A DNA stretch of 7,484 nucleotides. It comes from Candidatus Woesearchaeota archaeon CG10_big_fil_rev_8_21_14_0_10_32_24 (GTDB lineage: Archaea > Nanobdellota > Nanobdellia > Woesearchaeales > GW2011-AR9). The first letter of the stretch is position 1, and each line of letters begins with the position of its first letter. Shown piece by piece: positions 1 to 6,387 of this stretch. The translations under genes were made by a program, and so were the position numbers. The DNA lies in contig PCYG01000058.1 in NCBI GenBank assembly GCA_002763025.1, forward strand, positions 1 to 7,484, written 5' to 3'. The notes under the pieces are model-generated. The model ran no database searches, was not told the DNA's origin, and saw nothing but the letters and a program-made list of their open reading frames with translations.

Positions 1-135
1 GACTCTAACATTTCTTTGCGGGTGGGGGAAGCCCCTTACGGGGTGCCCGCAGTGCAATCCTGTTAGCAGAAAAGTGAGTCGGTGCTATCTCTGCTTCATT
101 TTGCTAAAGTATTACGGAAAGATGTAATACTTTAG
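1..135. ncRNA. GC-rich foldable segment, possible structured RNA (identity unknown)
   Basis: The first 100 bases are roughly half G+C while the surrounding DNA is strongly AT-rich, which in AT-rich archaea often marks structural RNA. Visible pairings: gactc (1-5) with gagtc (76-80), taaca (6-10) with tgtta (61-65), gcggg (18-22) with cccgc (46-50). Two mutually exclusive inner hairpins share cccc (32-35): gggg at 25-28, or gggg at 40-43. A separate perfect 12-bp stem joins 104-115 and 124-135 around an 8-base loop. I could not match it to tRNA, 5S rRNA, RNase P RNA or SRP RNA. The strand is undetermined, and the element may begin before the window. It could also be the 3' region of an upstream gene's transcript. 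No convincing coding frame crosses it. Confidence 0.3.
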
Positions 136-235
136 TGTTCTTGAAGAAAGACGGGAAGAAAAAATTATTGCACATAACATCAAATGATCGAAGACTTCTT
201 GTTTGAGATGTGACATAAAATATATTTAAAATCAT

Positions 236-280
236 TTTTATAAATACCTTTTGTTCTTTTCAAGAAAAACCTTTATAAAT
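236..280 (+). promoter_or_regulatory. Tandem TATA-like boxes upstream of elp3
   Basis: Two archaeal TATA-like boxes lie in tandem, tttttataaat at about 235-245 and ctttataaat at 271-280. The second would place transcription start near 302-305, leaving a leader of about 25 bases before the elp3 ATG at 330. That leader has no Shine-Dalgarno sequence. The proximal box is the better placed; the upstream one may be a second promoter or chance in AT-rich DNA. Confidence 0.5.
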
Positions 281-329
281 ACATCACTTTATAGTCATAA
301 AATACAAATAAAATACAACTTAATTTAAA

Positions 330-2012
330 ATGACATTTTACGAAGACATCATTCTTGTACTAAAAGATGAGACATTTGATTATACAAAATGGACCACCAA
401 AAAGATGGAACTTGCAAACAAGTATGATTTGAAAACAATACCATCAAACATTGATATTTTATTACATCTTCCTGATGATCAAGTACAATTAGTAAAAAAG
501 AAACTTTTGACAAAACCTACACGCACTATTTCTGGTGTGTCTCCTGTTGCAATTATGACGGCTCCTGCAAAATGTCCTCATGGGAAATGTACGTATTGCC
601 CAGGAGGGATAAACAGCCCATGGGGAGATGTTCCACAATCTTATACCGGACATGAACCTGCAACCATGCGTGGCATGAGGAATGATTACGATGCGTATTT
701 ACAAGTGTTTAACAGATTAGAACAATATGTGTTACTTGGGCATACATTTGATAAAATTGAAATTATTATTATGGGGGGTACATTTACAGCTACAACACCT
801 GAATATCAAGAAGCATTTATGTATGGTATATTCAAAGCAATGAACGATTTTAGTGATTTATTTTTTGAAGATAGTGAATTTGATTTTCCAAAATTCAAAA
901 GATTCTTTGAATTACCTGGTGATATGTATAGTAAGGAACGTGCTACAAACATCAAAGCAAAATTATTAGAGATGAAACCAAAGAATGTTTTATCTTTAGA
1001 AGATGAACAGATACGAAATGAAAATTCTTTTGTGCGATGTGTTGCATTATGTATTGAAACAAAACCTGATTGGGGATTACTTAAAGAAGGAAATGAAATG
1101 CTACGTCAAGGATGTACGCGGGTTGAATTGGGAATTCAATCTGTGTATGATGATGTATTACAAGAAGTACATCGGGGGCACGATTCTGCTACAAGTATTA
1201 AATCAATTCAAATTTTACGTGATTTAGGATTCAAAATAAATTTTCATTACATGCCAGGACTTCCTCTTACAGATAGAGAACGAGATGTTGCAGGTATGAA
1301 ACAATTGTTCTCAGATCCTAATTACAAACCAGATATGATTAAATTTTATCCATGCATGGTTGCAGAAGGAACACCTCTTTATTATAAATTTAAGAAAGGG
1401 GAATTTGAACCGATTAGTACGGATGAAGCAGCACGAAGAATTTCTGAAATCATGCCTGCCATCTCAGAGTATTGTAGAATTCAAAGAGTACAGCGAGACG
1501 TCCCAACGAAATATTGGGAAGCAGGTGTTGATCGAACAAATTTACGACAATATATGGATCAAACATATGGGATCAATTCCAGAGATATTAGAGCACGAGA
1601 ACCAAAAGGACGGAATGTTCATTGGGACAAAGTAGAATTAAAAATAATGGCATTTGAAGCTTCTGGAAGTAGAGAATTTTTTATTGCTGCAGAAGATATT
1701 AGTCAAGATATGATTATTGGATTTTGCAGATTACGCTTTCCAAAAGAATTTTTACGTAAGGAAGTTACAGAAGATTCAGCATTAATAAGAGAATTACATG
1801 TATACGGGACAGCAACTGCGATTGGTGATGAAGAATCTATAAACATACAACATCATGGATGGGGACAGAAATTAATGCAGAAAGCAGAAGAGATTTCCAA
1901 GGAACATGGAAAGAAAAAAATTGTGGTGATTAGTGGTGTGGGTGTTCGTAAATATTACGAAGACAAATTAGGATACTTTAAGGAGGGGCCATATATGGTC
2001 AAAAAAATATGA
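330..2012 (+). CDS. elp3: Elp3, tRNA uridine(34) 5-carboxymethyl synthase (radical SAM + GNAT)
   Basis: Elp3 makes the carboxymethyl group at C5 of wobble uridine 34 in tRNA from acetyl-CoA and S-adenosylmethionine; archaeal Elp3 is known to act without the other Elongator subunits. This 560-residue protein has the radical-SAM cluster motif C82-x4-C87-x2-C90 followed by PGG, a GGTF motif (149-152), and the conserved IETKPDW (242-248), VELGIQS (265-271) and RVQRDVP (386-392). The C-terminal acetyltransferase domain includes RELHVYG (487-493), the acetyl-CoA loop QHHGWG (507-512) and the ISGVGVRKYY block (534-543). Two oddities are visible. Residues about 172-219 are extra compared with typical Elp3 between the GGTF and IETKPDW regions. 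The linker motif that is Cys-rich in many archaeal Elp3 proteins reads NSRDIRARE (416-424). The gene is first in an operon, overlapping the next by four bases (ATGA). Start chosen from the TATA spacing and full-length homology. Confidence 0.96.
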   Translation: MTFYEDIILVLKDETFDYTKWTTKKMELANKYDLKTIPSNIDILLHLPDDQVQLVKKKLLTKPTRTISGVSPVAIMTAPAKCPHGKCTYCPGGINSPWGDVPQSYTGHEPATMRGMRNDYDAYLQVFNRLEQYVLLGHTFDKIEIIIMGGTFTATTPEYQEAFMYGIFKAMNDFSDLFFEDSEFDFPKFKRFFELPGDMYSKERATNIKAKLLEMKPKNVLSLEDEQIRNENSFVRCVALCIETKPDWGLLKEGNEMLRQGCTRVELGIQSVYDDVLQEVHRGHDSATSIKSIQILRDLGFKINFHYMPGLPLTDRERDVAGMKQLFSDPNYKPDMIKFYPCMVAEGTPLYYKFKKGEFEPISTDEAARRISEIMPAISEYCRIQRVQRDVPTKYWEAGVDRTNLRQYMDQTYGINSRDIRAREPKGRNVHWDKVELKIMAFEASGSREFFIAAEDISQDMIIGFCRLRFPKEFLRKEVTEDSALIRELHVYGTATAIGDEESINIQHHGWGQKLMQKAEEISKEHGKKKIVVISGVGVRKYYEDKLGYFKEGPYMVKKI

Positions 2013-2551
2013 CACTAGCCACAACATTAATTGAAATTGATAGATATAATCTCAAAAAAGAAAGAAGATTAAGATTAGTTGAACCACAAGAGGAAAAACC
2101 CCTAATTCAACGTATTGGAACAAATCTTATTCAAGAGAGGGAAATCAATTGGATTAAAACACATATTGCAGATAAAATAGATTATAAACAAGGCATATGC
2201 AATCTTCGGGAATATCAAAGAATCAATCAATGTTATGATATTATAGATTGTATAGAATCTCTACCACTAAGAAGATTTTACAAAGAACTAGGTGCAAAAA
2301 CAGGAAGAATTCATGAGCTGAGCATTTATAATTTTACATATTTTATTTATGTTGGAAAAATTAGAAATTCAAATGAAAAATTAACAGCTTGTTTAATGCT
2401 GAATGGAAACGCAACACTTGAATATAATAAAAAAGGTTTATATGTACCTTTAGATATCAAAAAGGGAGATTTATTATTATGGGATTCTTTTCTTCATGTG
2501 GGGTTAGATGAACTTAATGAGGCACAAATTTTAGTATTTGGTATGATTTAA
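2009..2551 (+). CDS. Unknown protein, resembles degenerate 2-oxoglutarate/Fe(II) oxygenase fold
   Basis: I do not recognise this 180-residue protein with certainty. Its C-terminal half (about 87-180) follows the pattern of the jelly-roll core of 2-oxoglutarate/Fe(II) oxygenases: a YNFTYFIY strand where the HxD motif normally sits (107-114), KLTACLMLN (124-132) like the usual 'lt-YLN' strand, and VPLDIKKGDLLLWDS (146-160) leading to H163. H163 matches the distal iron-binding histidine. The HxD pair is absent, and the usual 2-oxoglutarate-binding arginine appears to be replaced near Q173, so iron-dependent catalysis is doubtful. The N-terminal 60 residues are charged and show no motif. Its start overlaps the elp3 stop (ATGA), and dph5 begins two bases after its last stop base, so it is translationally coupled to two translation-modifying genes. 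A GGAGG lies 22 bases upstream inside elp3, too far for a standard site. The gene call is firm; the fold is an inference. Confidence 0.85.
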   Translation: MTLATTLIEIDRYNLKKERRLRLVEPQEEKPLIQRIGTNLIQEREINWIKTHIADKIDYKQGICNLREYQRINQCYDIIDCIESLPLRRFYKELGAKTGRIHELSIYNFTYFIYVGKIRNSNEKLTACLMLNGNATLEYNKKGLYVPLDIKKGDLLLWDSFLHVGLDELNEAQILVFGMI

Positions 2552-2552
2552 A

Positions 2553-3311
2553 ATGACATTATACATCATTGGATTAGGATTGAACGGACCAAAAGATATT
2601 ACAATGAAAGGATTAGAACTTGTAAAATCGTGTGATGAAGTATATCTAGAACGATACACCTCTTTACTTCAATGTTCATTCCATGATCTTGCAAAATTTT
2701 ATGATAAAGAGATTACCTTAGCAGATAGAAATACATCTGAGCAAGGTATGGAGAAAATTGTGAAACAAGCCAAAACAGAAAACGTTGCATTTCTTGTGAT
2801 TGGAGACCCTTTCTCCGCAACAACTCACACTGCTATTTTCAAAATGGCGAAAGAAAATGATGTTAATGTTGAAGTGATTCATAATTCATCTATCCTCACA
2901 GCAATTGGACAAACAGGGTTACAATTATATAAATTTGGTAAGACAACATCCATTCCATTCTTAGATGATTTTCCACAACTGGAAACACCTTATAGGATCT
3001 TACAACAGAATCAAGAAATTGGAGCTCACACATTAATGCTTTTGGATATAAGAGTTGACCAAGACCAATTTATGACAGTCTCACAAGCAATTGAAATCTT
3101 AGAAAATATTGAATCCCGTATTGGAGAAAAAGCTATCAACGATGAAATCTTAGCAATTGGTTGTGCAAGATTAGGATGTGATGATTTTATTATTAAAACA
3201 GGAACTTTAAAACATTTGAAGGACATTGATTTTGGTAAACCATTACATTGTTTAATTATTCCTGGCAAGATGCATTTTTCTGAAGAAGAGATTATTAAGA
3301 TGTGGACGTAA
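2553..3311 (+). CDS. dph5: Diphthine synthase Dph5 (SAM-dependent methyltransferase)
   Basis: Dph5 methylates the amino group of the modified histidine on elongation factor 2 in diphthamide synthesis, using S-adenosylmethionine. The 252 residues match the family at normal length. They show the N-terminal GLGLNGPKDITMKGLE block (7-22), the VIGDPFSATTH motif (82-92), HNSSI followed by GLQLYKFGKTTSIPF (about 110-136), HTLMLLDIR (158-166), and the C-terminal DFGKPLHCLIIPG (about 226-238) with HFSEEE. The fold is that of the tetrapyrrole-methylase family. The gene starts one base after the preceding stop codon with no Shine-Dalgarno sequence, so it is probably translated by coupling as the last gene of the elp3 operon. 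Only 34 bases separate its stop from the stop of the convergent gene, and I see no clear terminator between them. Confidence 0.96.
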   Translation: MTLYIIGLGLNGPKDITMKGLELVKSCDEVYLERYTSLLQCSFHDLAKFYDKEITLADRNTSEQGMEKIVKQAKTENVAFLVIGDPFSATTHTAIFKMAKENDVNVEVIHNSSILTAIGQTGLQLYKFGKTTSIPFLDDFPQLETPYRILQQNQEIGAHTLMLLDIRVDQDQFMTVSQAIEILENIESRIGEKAINDEILAIGCARLGCDDFIIKTGTLKHLKDIDFGKPLHCLIIPGKMHFSEEEIIKMWT

Positions 3312-3345
3312 TTTTCAATCATCAGTAGAATAAGCGGATTTTAAT

Positions 3346-3966
3346 TCAATGTCTAACGTCATAATCAACATCTCGTGTAATACCGTGCACGATTTCAAAA
3401 TATGCTAACATATGTTGATTACTTCCAGCAGTGAGCCATGTTGAGAAACGTTTTCGTGCGTTAATGTTAATCTCTACTTGCTGACCCATAACAGTTGCGT
3501 ATTGGACCTCTTTCACGGTAATCTCAGCTTCTTCATCATTCATGGTATCTGCAAGTTCCATTTCTTGTTTAGTTTTTGATTCATAAAATCCTTCTTCCTG
3601 AGATGAAATTTGTGATTTATTGTGCCCATACATCACATCTGAATAACTTACTGGCGAAGAATCTGCATATATCATCCCATTTAATTCACCTTTTCTTCCA
3701 TATACAATTGTAGTTTTACCCTCATCCCCTTCATCAGAATCTTCTAAGATATCATCTTCACTTTGAATTTTAATATTACTTTTATTTTCTAAATCTACCT
3801 GTTTTAGAATTTTTTTTAATTTATGTTCTATTGGTTTTGAAGTAGTTTCTTTTTGTACTTCTTGTTTAACTAGTTCAATAGAATGTGTGATGGATTCTGC
3901 TAATGCTTTGCCCATTAAAATATGATTCTGATTTTCATCTATTTTCTGCTCAAGATTTTGTTTCAC
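3346..3966 (-). CDS. Acidic protein of unknown function (206 residues)
   Basis: I do not recognise this protein. The first 70 residues are charged and likely helical, possibly coiled coil. Residues 69-83 form an acidic low-complexity stretch (SEDDILEDSDEGDEG), and 120-150 is another Glu-rich region. The C-terminal 50 residues (about 155-206, from VQYATVMGQQVEINI) look like a small folded strand-rich unit. There is no signal peptide or membrane segment, so it is probably cytoplasmic. The start is a GTG at 3964-3966. It is supported by a TATA box (CTTTATATAAT, 3987-3997) centred 26 bases upstream, which would give a leaderless transcript; the alternative ATG at codon 18 has no better signal. 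It lies 32 bases downstream of the metallophosphoesterase gene on the same strand but appears to have its own promoter. Confidence 0.8.
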   Translation of the reverse strand: MKQNLEQKIDENQNHILMGKALAESITHSIELVKQEVQKETTSKPIEHKLKKILKQVDLENKSNIKIQSEDDILEDSDEGDEGKTTIVYGRKGELNGMIYADSSPVSYSDVMYGHNKSQISSQEEGFYESKTKQEMELADTMNDEEAEITVKEVQYATVMGQQVEININARKRFSTWLTAGSNQHMLAYFEIVHGITRDVDYDVRH

Positions 3967-3986
3967 AGAATAGATTTGCGTGTTAG

Positions 3987-3997
3987 ATTATATAAAG
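3987..3997 (-). promoter_or_regulatory. TATA box for the acidic 206-residue protein gene
   Basis: Read on the minus strand this is CTTTATATAAT, a near-ideal archaeal TATA box. Its centre is 26 bases upstream of the GTG start, so transcription would begin at or next to the start codon. It partly occupies the short gap after the metallophosphoesterase stop. Confidence 0.6.
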
Positions 3998-3998
3998 T

Positions 3999-5165
3999 TT
4001 ACTTGTTTGTGTTCATCTTTGGACTTAAAATTTTTGAAACAAAGCCTTCTTCTTCTGCCGCTAATTTAATATATTTAATTTCATCTTTCATGACATCATT
4101 AAAGAATATTCTTTCTCTATTTACTTTAATTTCTTGCAGTTCCCATACAATTTGATCATCATGATCTACGAGGACTTGGATATATTTTTTTGTTTTTGGA
4201 ATTAATTCCGTTGTAATCGGATCCATGGTATATTCGTCTCGCCAGGTATCTGGAATTACGATGGCCCACCCTTCTTTTTTTTCAATTAATGTTTCATGTG
4301 TATGTCCAAAAACATATAATCTATTATTTCTCATGGCATCCTGTTTTTTTCTTTTAAAATTATCTGCAATATCTTCAATATCCCAATTTCCCATCCTATA
4401 TCTTCTATAAAATTCTTGGAGAAAATCTAGTGGCATGCGATATGTAGGATCTCTAAAAAATCGTAAGGGATAATATAAAAAACTTTTTAATGCGTATTCA
4501 AGAGCACCAGAACTAATTTTTCGGATGACTATCTTATAATGTTTGAACACTAAAGGATATGGTTTAATTCGTTCCATAAATGGATGTTCTTCTTTCATAA
4601 TTAATGCTCTGCTAATAACCCCAAAAGACACCCATGGATAATTTAAAATTTGTTTTCCGAGATACCATACAAATGGCTTTTTTTTATTTGTCTTGTTTAA
4701 GAAATCATATTGATGTCCATGTTCAACCCACACGCTATGTTGATTGTAGCTTAAAGGAAAATAAATGCCTTTGCTTTTTTTAATTAATCGTTTAATTTCT
4801 TTTTGAACACTTTTAAAATATAAATCGTGATCATGATTTCCTATAATAAAATAAATCTTATTTTTTTCCGATTTTCCAAAATCTTTCAATACATCAAAAA
4901 CTAAAGAATGTGCTTCATAAACTGAACGTAATTTTGCTAAAGATATGTCTTCTGAGATATGACGTGGATAAGAATATTTATCACCTTCAATCAAAGGACA
5001 TTTTAAAAAGTCAATAATATCACCATTTAAAATTAAGTCAACAGGATGATCACGTCCAATTAAAGATTTAATAAATTTGATGAGAGTTTTATCACTAATG
5101 AAATCATCCGTTAGGTTTCCTGCACCAAGTTCGATATCACTGAGAACAATAATTTCCTTTCTCAT
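3999..5165 (-). CDS. Calcineurin-like metallophosphoesterase
   Basis: This is a two-metal phosphoesterase; its substrate cannot be told from sequence. From the chosen start (388 residues) the metal-site motifs come in order: D10-I-E12 (normally DxH), GD49-x2-D52, GNH111-D112, H149-G-H151, and the C-terminal GH288-T-H290. The layout resembles LpxH-like UDP-diacylglucosamine hydrolases, but archaea do not make lipid A, so that substrate is unlikely. The replacement of the first histidine by glutamate (SDIELG for the usual SDxHLG) is the notable feature. About 130 residues between H151 and GHTH form a basic, aromatic-rich insertion that could contact membrane or nucleic acid. The frame is open upstream to an ATG at 5327, but those extra 54 residues look like translated AT-rich DNA. 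I chose the ATG at 5163-5165 because the phosphoesterase core starts there (MRKEIIVLSD). A start at 5219 is possible. Confidence 0.9.
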   Translation of the reverse strand: MRKEIIVLSDIELGAGNLTDDFISDKTLIKFIKSLIGRDHPVDLILNGDIIDFLKCPLIEGDKYSYPRHISEDISLAKLRSVYEAHSLVFDVLKDFGKSEKNKIYFIIGNHDHDLYFKSVQKEIKRLIKKSKGIYFPLSYNQHSVWVEHGHQYDFLNKTNKKKPFVWYLGKQILNYPWVSFGVISRALIMKEEHPFMERIKPYPLVFKHYKIVIRKISSGALEYALKSFLYYPLRFFRDPTYRMPLDFLQEFYRRYRMGNWDIEDIADNFKRKKQDAMRNNRLYVFGHTHETLIEKKEGWAIVIPDTWRDEYTMDPITTELIPKTKKYIQVLVDHDDQIVWELQEIKVNRERIFFNDVMKDEIKYIKLAAEEEGFVSKILSPKMNTNK

Positions 5166-5188
5166 ATTGATTAGAAAAGAAGCTTGAC

Positions 5189-5243
5189 TTATTAATGTTT
5201 TTATCAAATGTTTGAACATAGAGGTCACAAAACAAATATAAAG
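5189..5243 (-). promoter_or_regulatory. Candidate TATA elements for the metallophosphoesterase gene
   Basis: On the minus strand, CTTTATATT (5235-5243) is a good TATA box and would start transcription near 5213, giving a leader of about 50 bases to the ATG at 5165. A weaker ATTAATAA (5189-5196) sits 27 bases from that ATG, the leaderless spacing seen for neighbouring genes. Either position argues against the ATG at 5327. Confidence 0.35.
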
Positions 5244-5382
5244 AGAATAGTATTTTCTGAGTACATGGTTATATTTAAATGGGCTAAACAGACATCGGAT
5301 ATAAAAAATATTATTAGGGCGACTCATAATCCTTTAAAGGAATGGAAACAGGATCCTAAAGGTTATTTCTTAATTAAAATAA

Positions 5383-5480
5383 ACTGAAATTCCTTAATTA
5401 CCGAATGGAATTTCATATATAGTTCGCTTAAACGATGTTAATATTGTTCGCTTTTAATGAAAACTCACTATAAATATGAA
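5383..5480. repeat. Repeat unit R1 (uninterrupted copy)
   Basis: The left part (5383-5440) matches R2 at 6388-6445 in 54 of 58 positions, and the right part (5433-5473) matches R3 at 6944-6984 in 38 of 41. R1 is therefore one continuous copy of a unit that is split further right. It has a 9-bp hairpin, tgaaattcc (5385-5393) with ggaatttca (5407-5415), and an imperfect inverted repeat, ttcatatatagt (5412-5423) against actataaatatgaa (5467-5480). The word gttcgctt occurs twice inside, at 5422-5429 and 5446-5453. It encodes nothing evident. Confidence 0.85.
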
Positions 5481-5503
5481 GGTTAAAAGCTAAATTAACT
5501 GCC

Positions 5504-5720
5504 TAATATGAAACCCCCAATAAGTTTAATATTAGGTCACGAAACTTTATATGAAATAAATTAAATTTATCTTGTGTTCTTAGAATTACATAGTGATTTT
5601 GGAATGTCTGAAATTTAAAATTTTAATGCATGCCTCGTTCAAGCCACAAACATCCGTGACTTGCTTATCAGTAAGCTCAGATAGGGCGCTAATACAAAAA
5701 ACTAAGAGGGTTTCATATTA
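5504..5720. repeat. 217-bp segment bounded by 15-bp inverted repeats (MITE-like or structured RNA)
   Basis: The left end taatatgaaaccccc (5504-5518) is the reverse complement of the right end gagggtttcatatta (5706-5720) with one mismatch. The segment contains no credible gene. Its left end also forms a local stem, cctaatat (5502-5509) with atattagg (5530-5537). A relatively GC-rich patch at about 5632-5692 includes the hairpin gctta/taagc (5663-5667, 5672-5676). It could be a small non-autonomous transposable element or an RNA closed by a terminal stem. With R1 this accounts for most of the gene-free stretch 5328-5760; the rest is AT-rich with a palindrome cctttaaagg at 5331-5340. Confidence 0.5.
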
Positions 5721-5762
5721 TTGAATTAGCAAATTGAACAATTAGTAAAATTAACCACAAAT

Positions 5763-5771
5763 TTTATATAT
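5763..5771 (+). promoter_or_regulatory. TATA box for the ferredoxin gene
   Basis: The sequence tttatatat lies about 53 bases before the chosen ATG at 5820, predicting a transcript start near 5790 and a leader of roughly 30 bases containing GAGG (5807-5810). A second TATA-like ttataaaat (5791-5799) sits at leaderless distance from the same ATG, so the real start point is uncertain. Confidence 0.45.
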
Positions 5772-5819
5772 CTTTAATTGACAATTTATGTTATAAAATA
5801 TAATGCGAGGGATTTAATT

Positions 5820-6173
5820 ATGGCAAGTATAATTCTTGGAGAAAAACGTGAGGAGGTAAAGGATGGTGAACCCATTAAGAAAGCTTGTAAAGAGTTAGGT
5901 GTTCCATTTGGATGTAAAGAGGGTATTTGTGGTACATGTAAAATTATTATTGAAGAGGGTGAAGAGAATCTAGCACCATTAACAGAAGCAGAAGAAGAAA
6001 TGGAAGATTGCGATCTATCCCATCGGTTAGCATGTCAAGCTAAAATTATCTCAGGTACAGTTATAATCAAAATAGAAGATGAAGAAGAAGATGATGACGA
6101 AGAAGAAGACCTTAAAGAAAAACATAATTTAGATGAGGATTATTTAGTTGATGAGGAATTTGAAGAGAAATAA
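5820..6173 (+). CDS. [2Fe-2S] ferredoxin (plant/adrenodoxin-like fold) with acidic C-terminal tail
   Basis: This is a small electron carrier. In the 117-residue product the cluster motif is C32-x4-C37-x2-C40 (sequence GCKEGICGTC), with the fourth ligand C72 in RLACQAK, the standard [2Fe-2S] spacing. Two further cysteines, C23 and C64, are not part of that motif. The fold ends near residue 86. A tail of about 32 residues follows, in which more than half are Asp or Glu (EDEEEDDDEEED and onward). The redox partner is unknown; possible clients include radical-SAM enzymes such as Elp3, but nothing here proves it. The start is ATG 5820, preceded by GAGG nine bases upstream. A TTG-initiated extension from 5778 would add 14 poorly conserved-looking residues. 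The gene stands alone between repeats R1 and R2, with its own promoter and terminator. Confidence 0.9.
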   Translation: MASIILGEKREEVKDGEPIKKACKELGVPFGCKEGICGTCKIIIEEGEENLAPLTEAEEEMEDCDLSHRLACQAKIISGTVIIKIEDEEEDDDEEEDLKEKHNLDEDYLVDEEFEEK

Positions 6174-6197
6174 ACCTCTTCTTTTTTTTATTTTTTT
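6162..6197 (+). terminator. Terminator after the ferredoxin gene
   Basis: A 6-bp stem, gaagag (6162-6167) with ctcttc (6176-6181), spans the stop codon and is followed directly by two long T runs (from 6182 and from 6191). Archaeal RNA polymerase terminates at such U tracts even without the hairpin. Confidence 0.65.
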
Positions 6198-6387
6198 AAT
6201 AATCTTATGGTGAAAAATTCCACGATGGATTTTTGATAGGGATCTCATACCCTGTTTCCTCAGCAAAGCTATTATTTTACTATGATTTCAGAAATAGTTA
6301 TACTATCTCTCAAGACTTTAGGGAGAGATGCAACACTTGTAATGGATTTTTATGATTTTAATAAGTTTTATGTGGATCATCAATTAT
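6198..6387. other. Gene-free spacer with small hairpins
   Basis: I find no coding region here. A 7-bp hairpin is present, atctctc (6305-6311) with gagagat (6323-6329), and a weaker aggg/ccct stem near 6238-6254. No TATA box is convincingly placed for an RNA gene. Confidence 0.3.

Noticed and set aside
76..86. gagtcggtgct is identical to part of the 3' hairpin of the Streptococcus pyogenes tracrRNA.
   Set aside because: The complementary arm, any repeat array and cas genes are absent; 11 bases in a structured GC-rich stretch is chance.
2..118. Plus-strand frame open for about 39 codons from the left edge.
   Set aside because: Its translation resembles no protein, and the DNA shows extensive pairing instead; no start codon is visible.
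1981..2000. AGGAGG eight bases before an in-frame ATG near the elp3 end, suggesting an internal start.
   Set aside because: It would yield only five residues, and these bases encode the conserved KEGPYMVK end of Elp3.
324..2560. The 15-mer atttaaaatgacatt occurs at the starts of both elp3 and dph5.
   Set aside because: AT-rich sequence before ATG plus similar N-terminal codons (MT) explains it; no wider repeat is present.
5166..5327. 54-residue N-terminal extension of the metallophosphoesterase.
   Set aside because: Residues look like translated AT-rich DNA, the catalytic core starts at the later ATG, and TATA-like boxes lie inside this stretch.
5778..5819. TTG-initiated N-terminal extension of the ferredoxin.
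   Set aside because: The family begins close to MASIILG, and GAGG supports the ATG at 5820.
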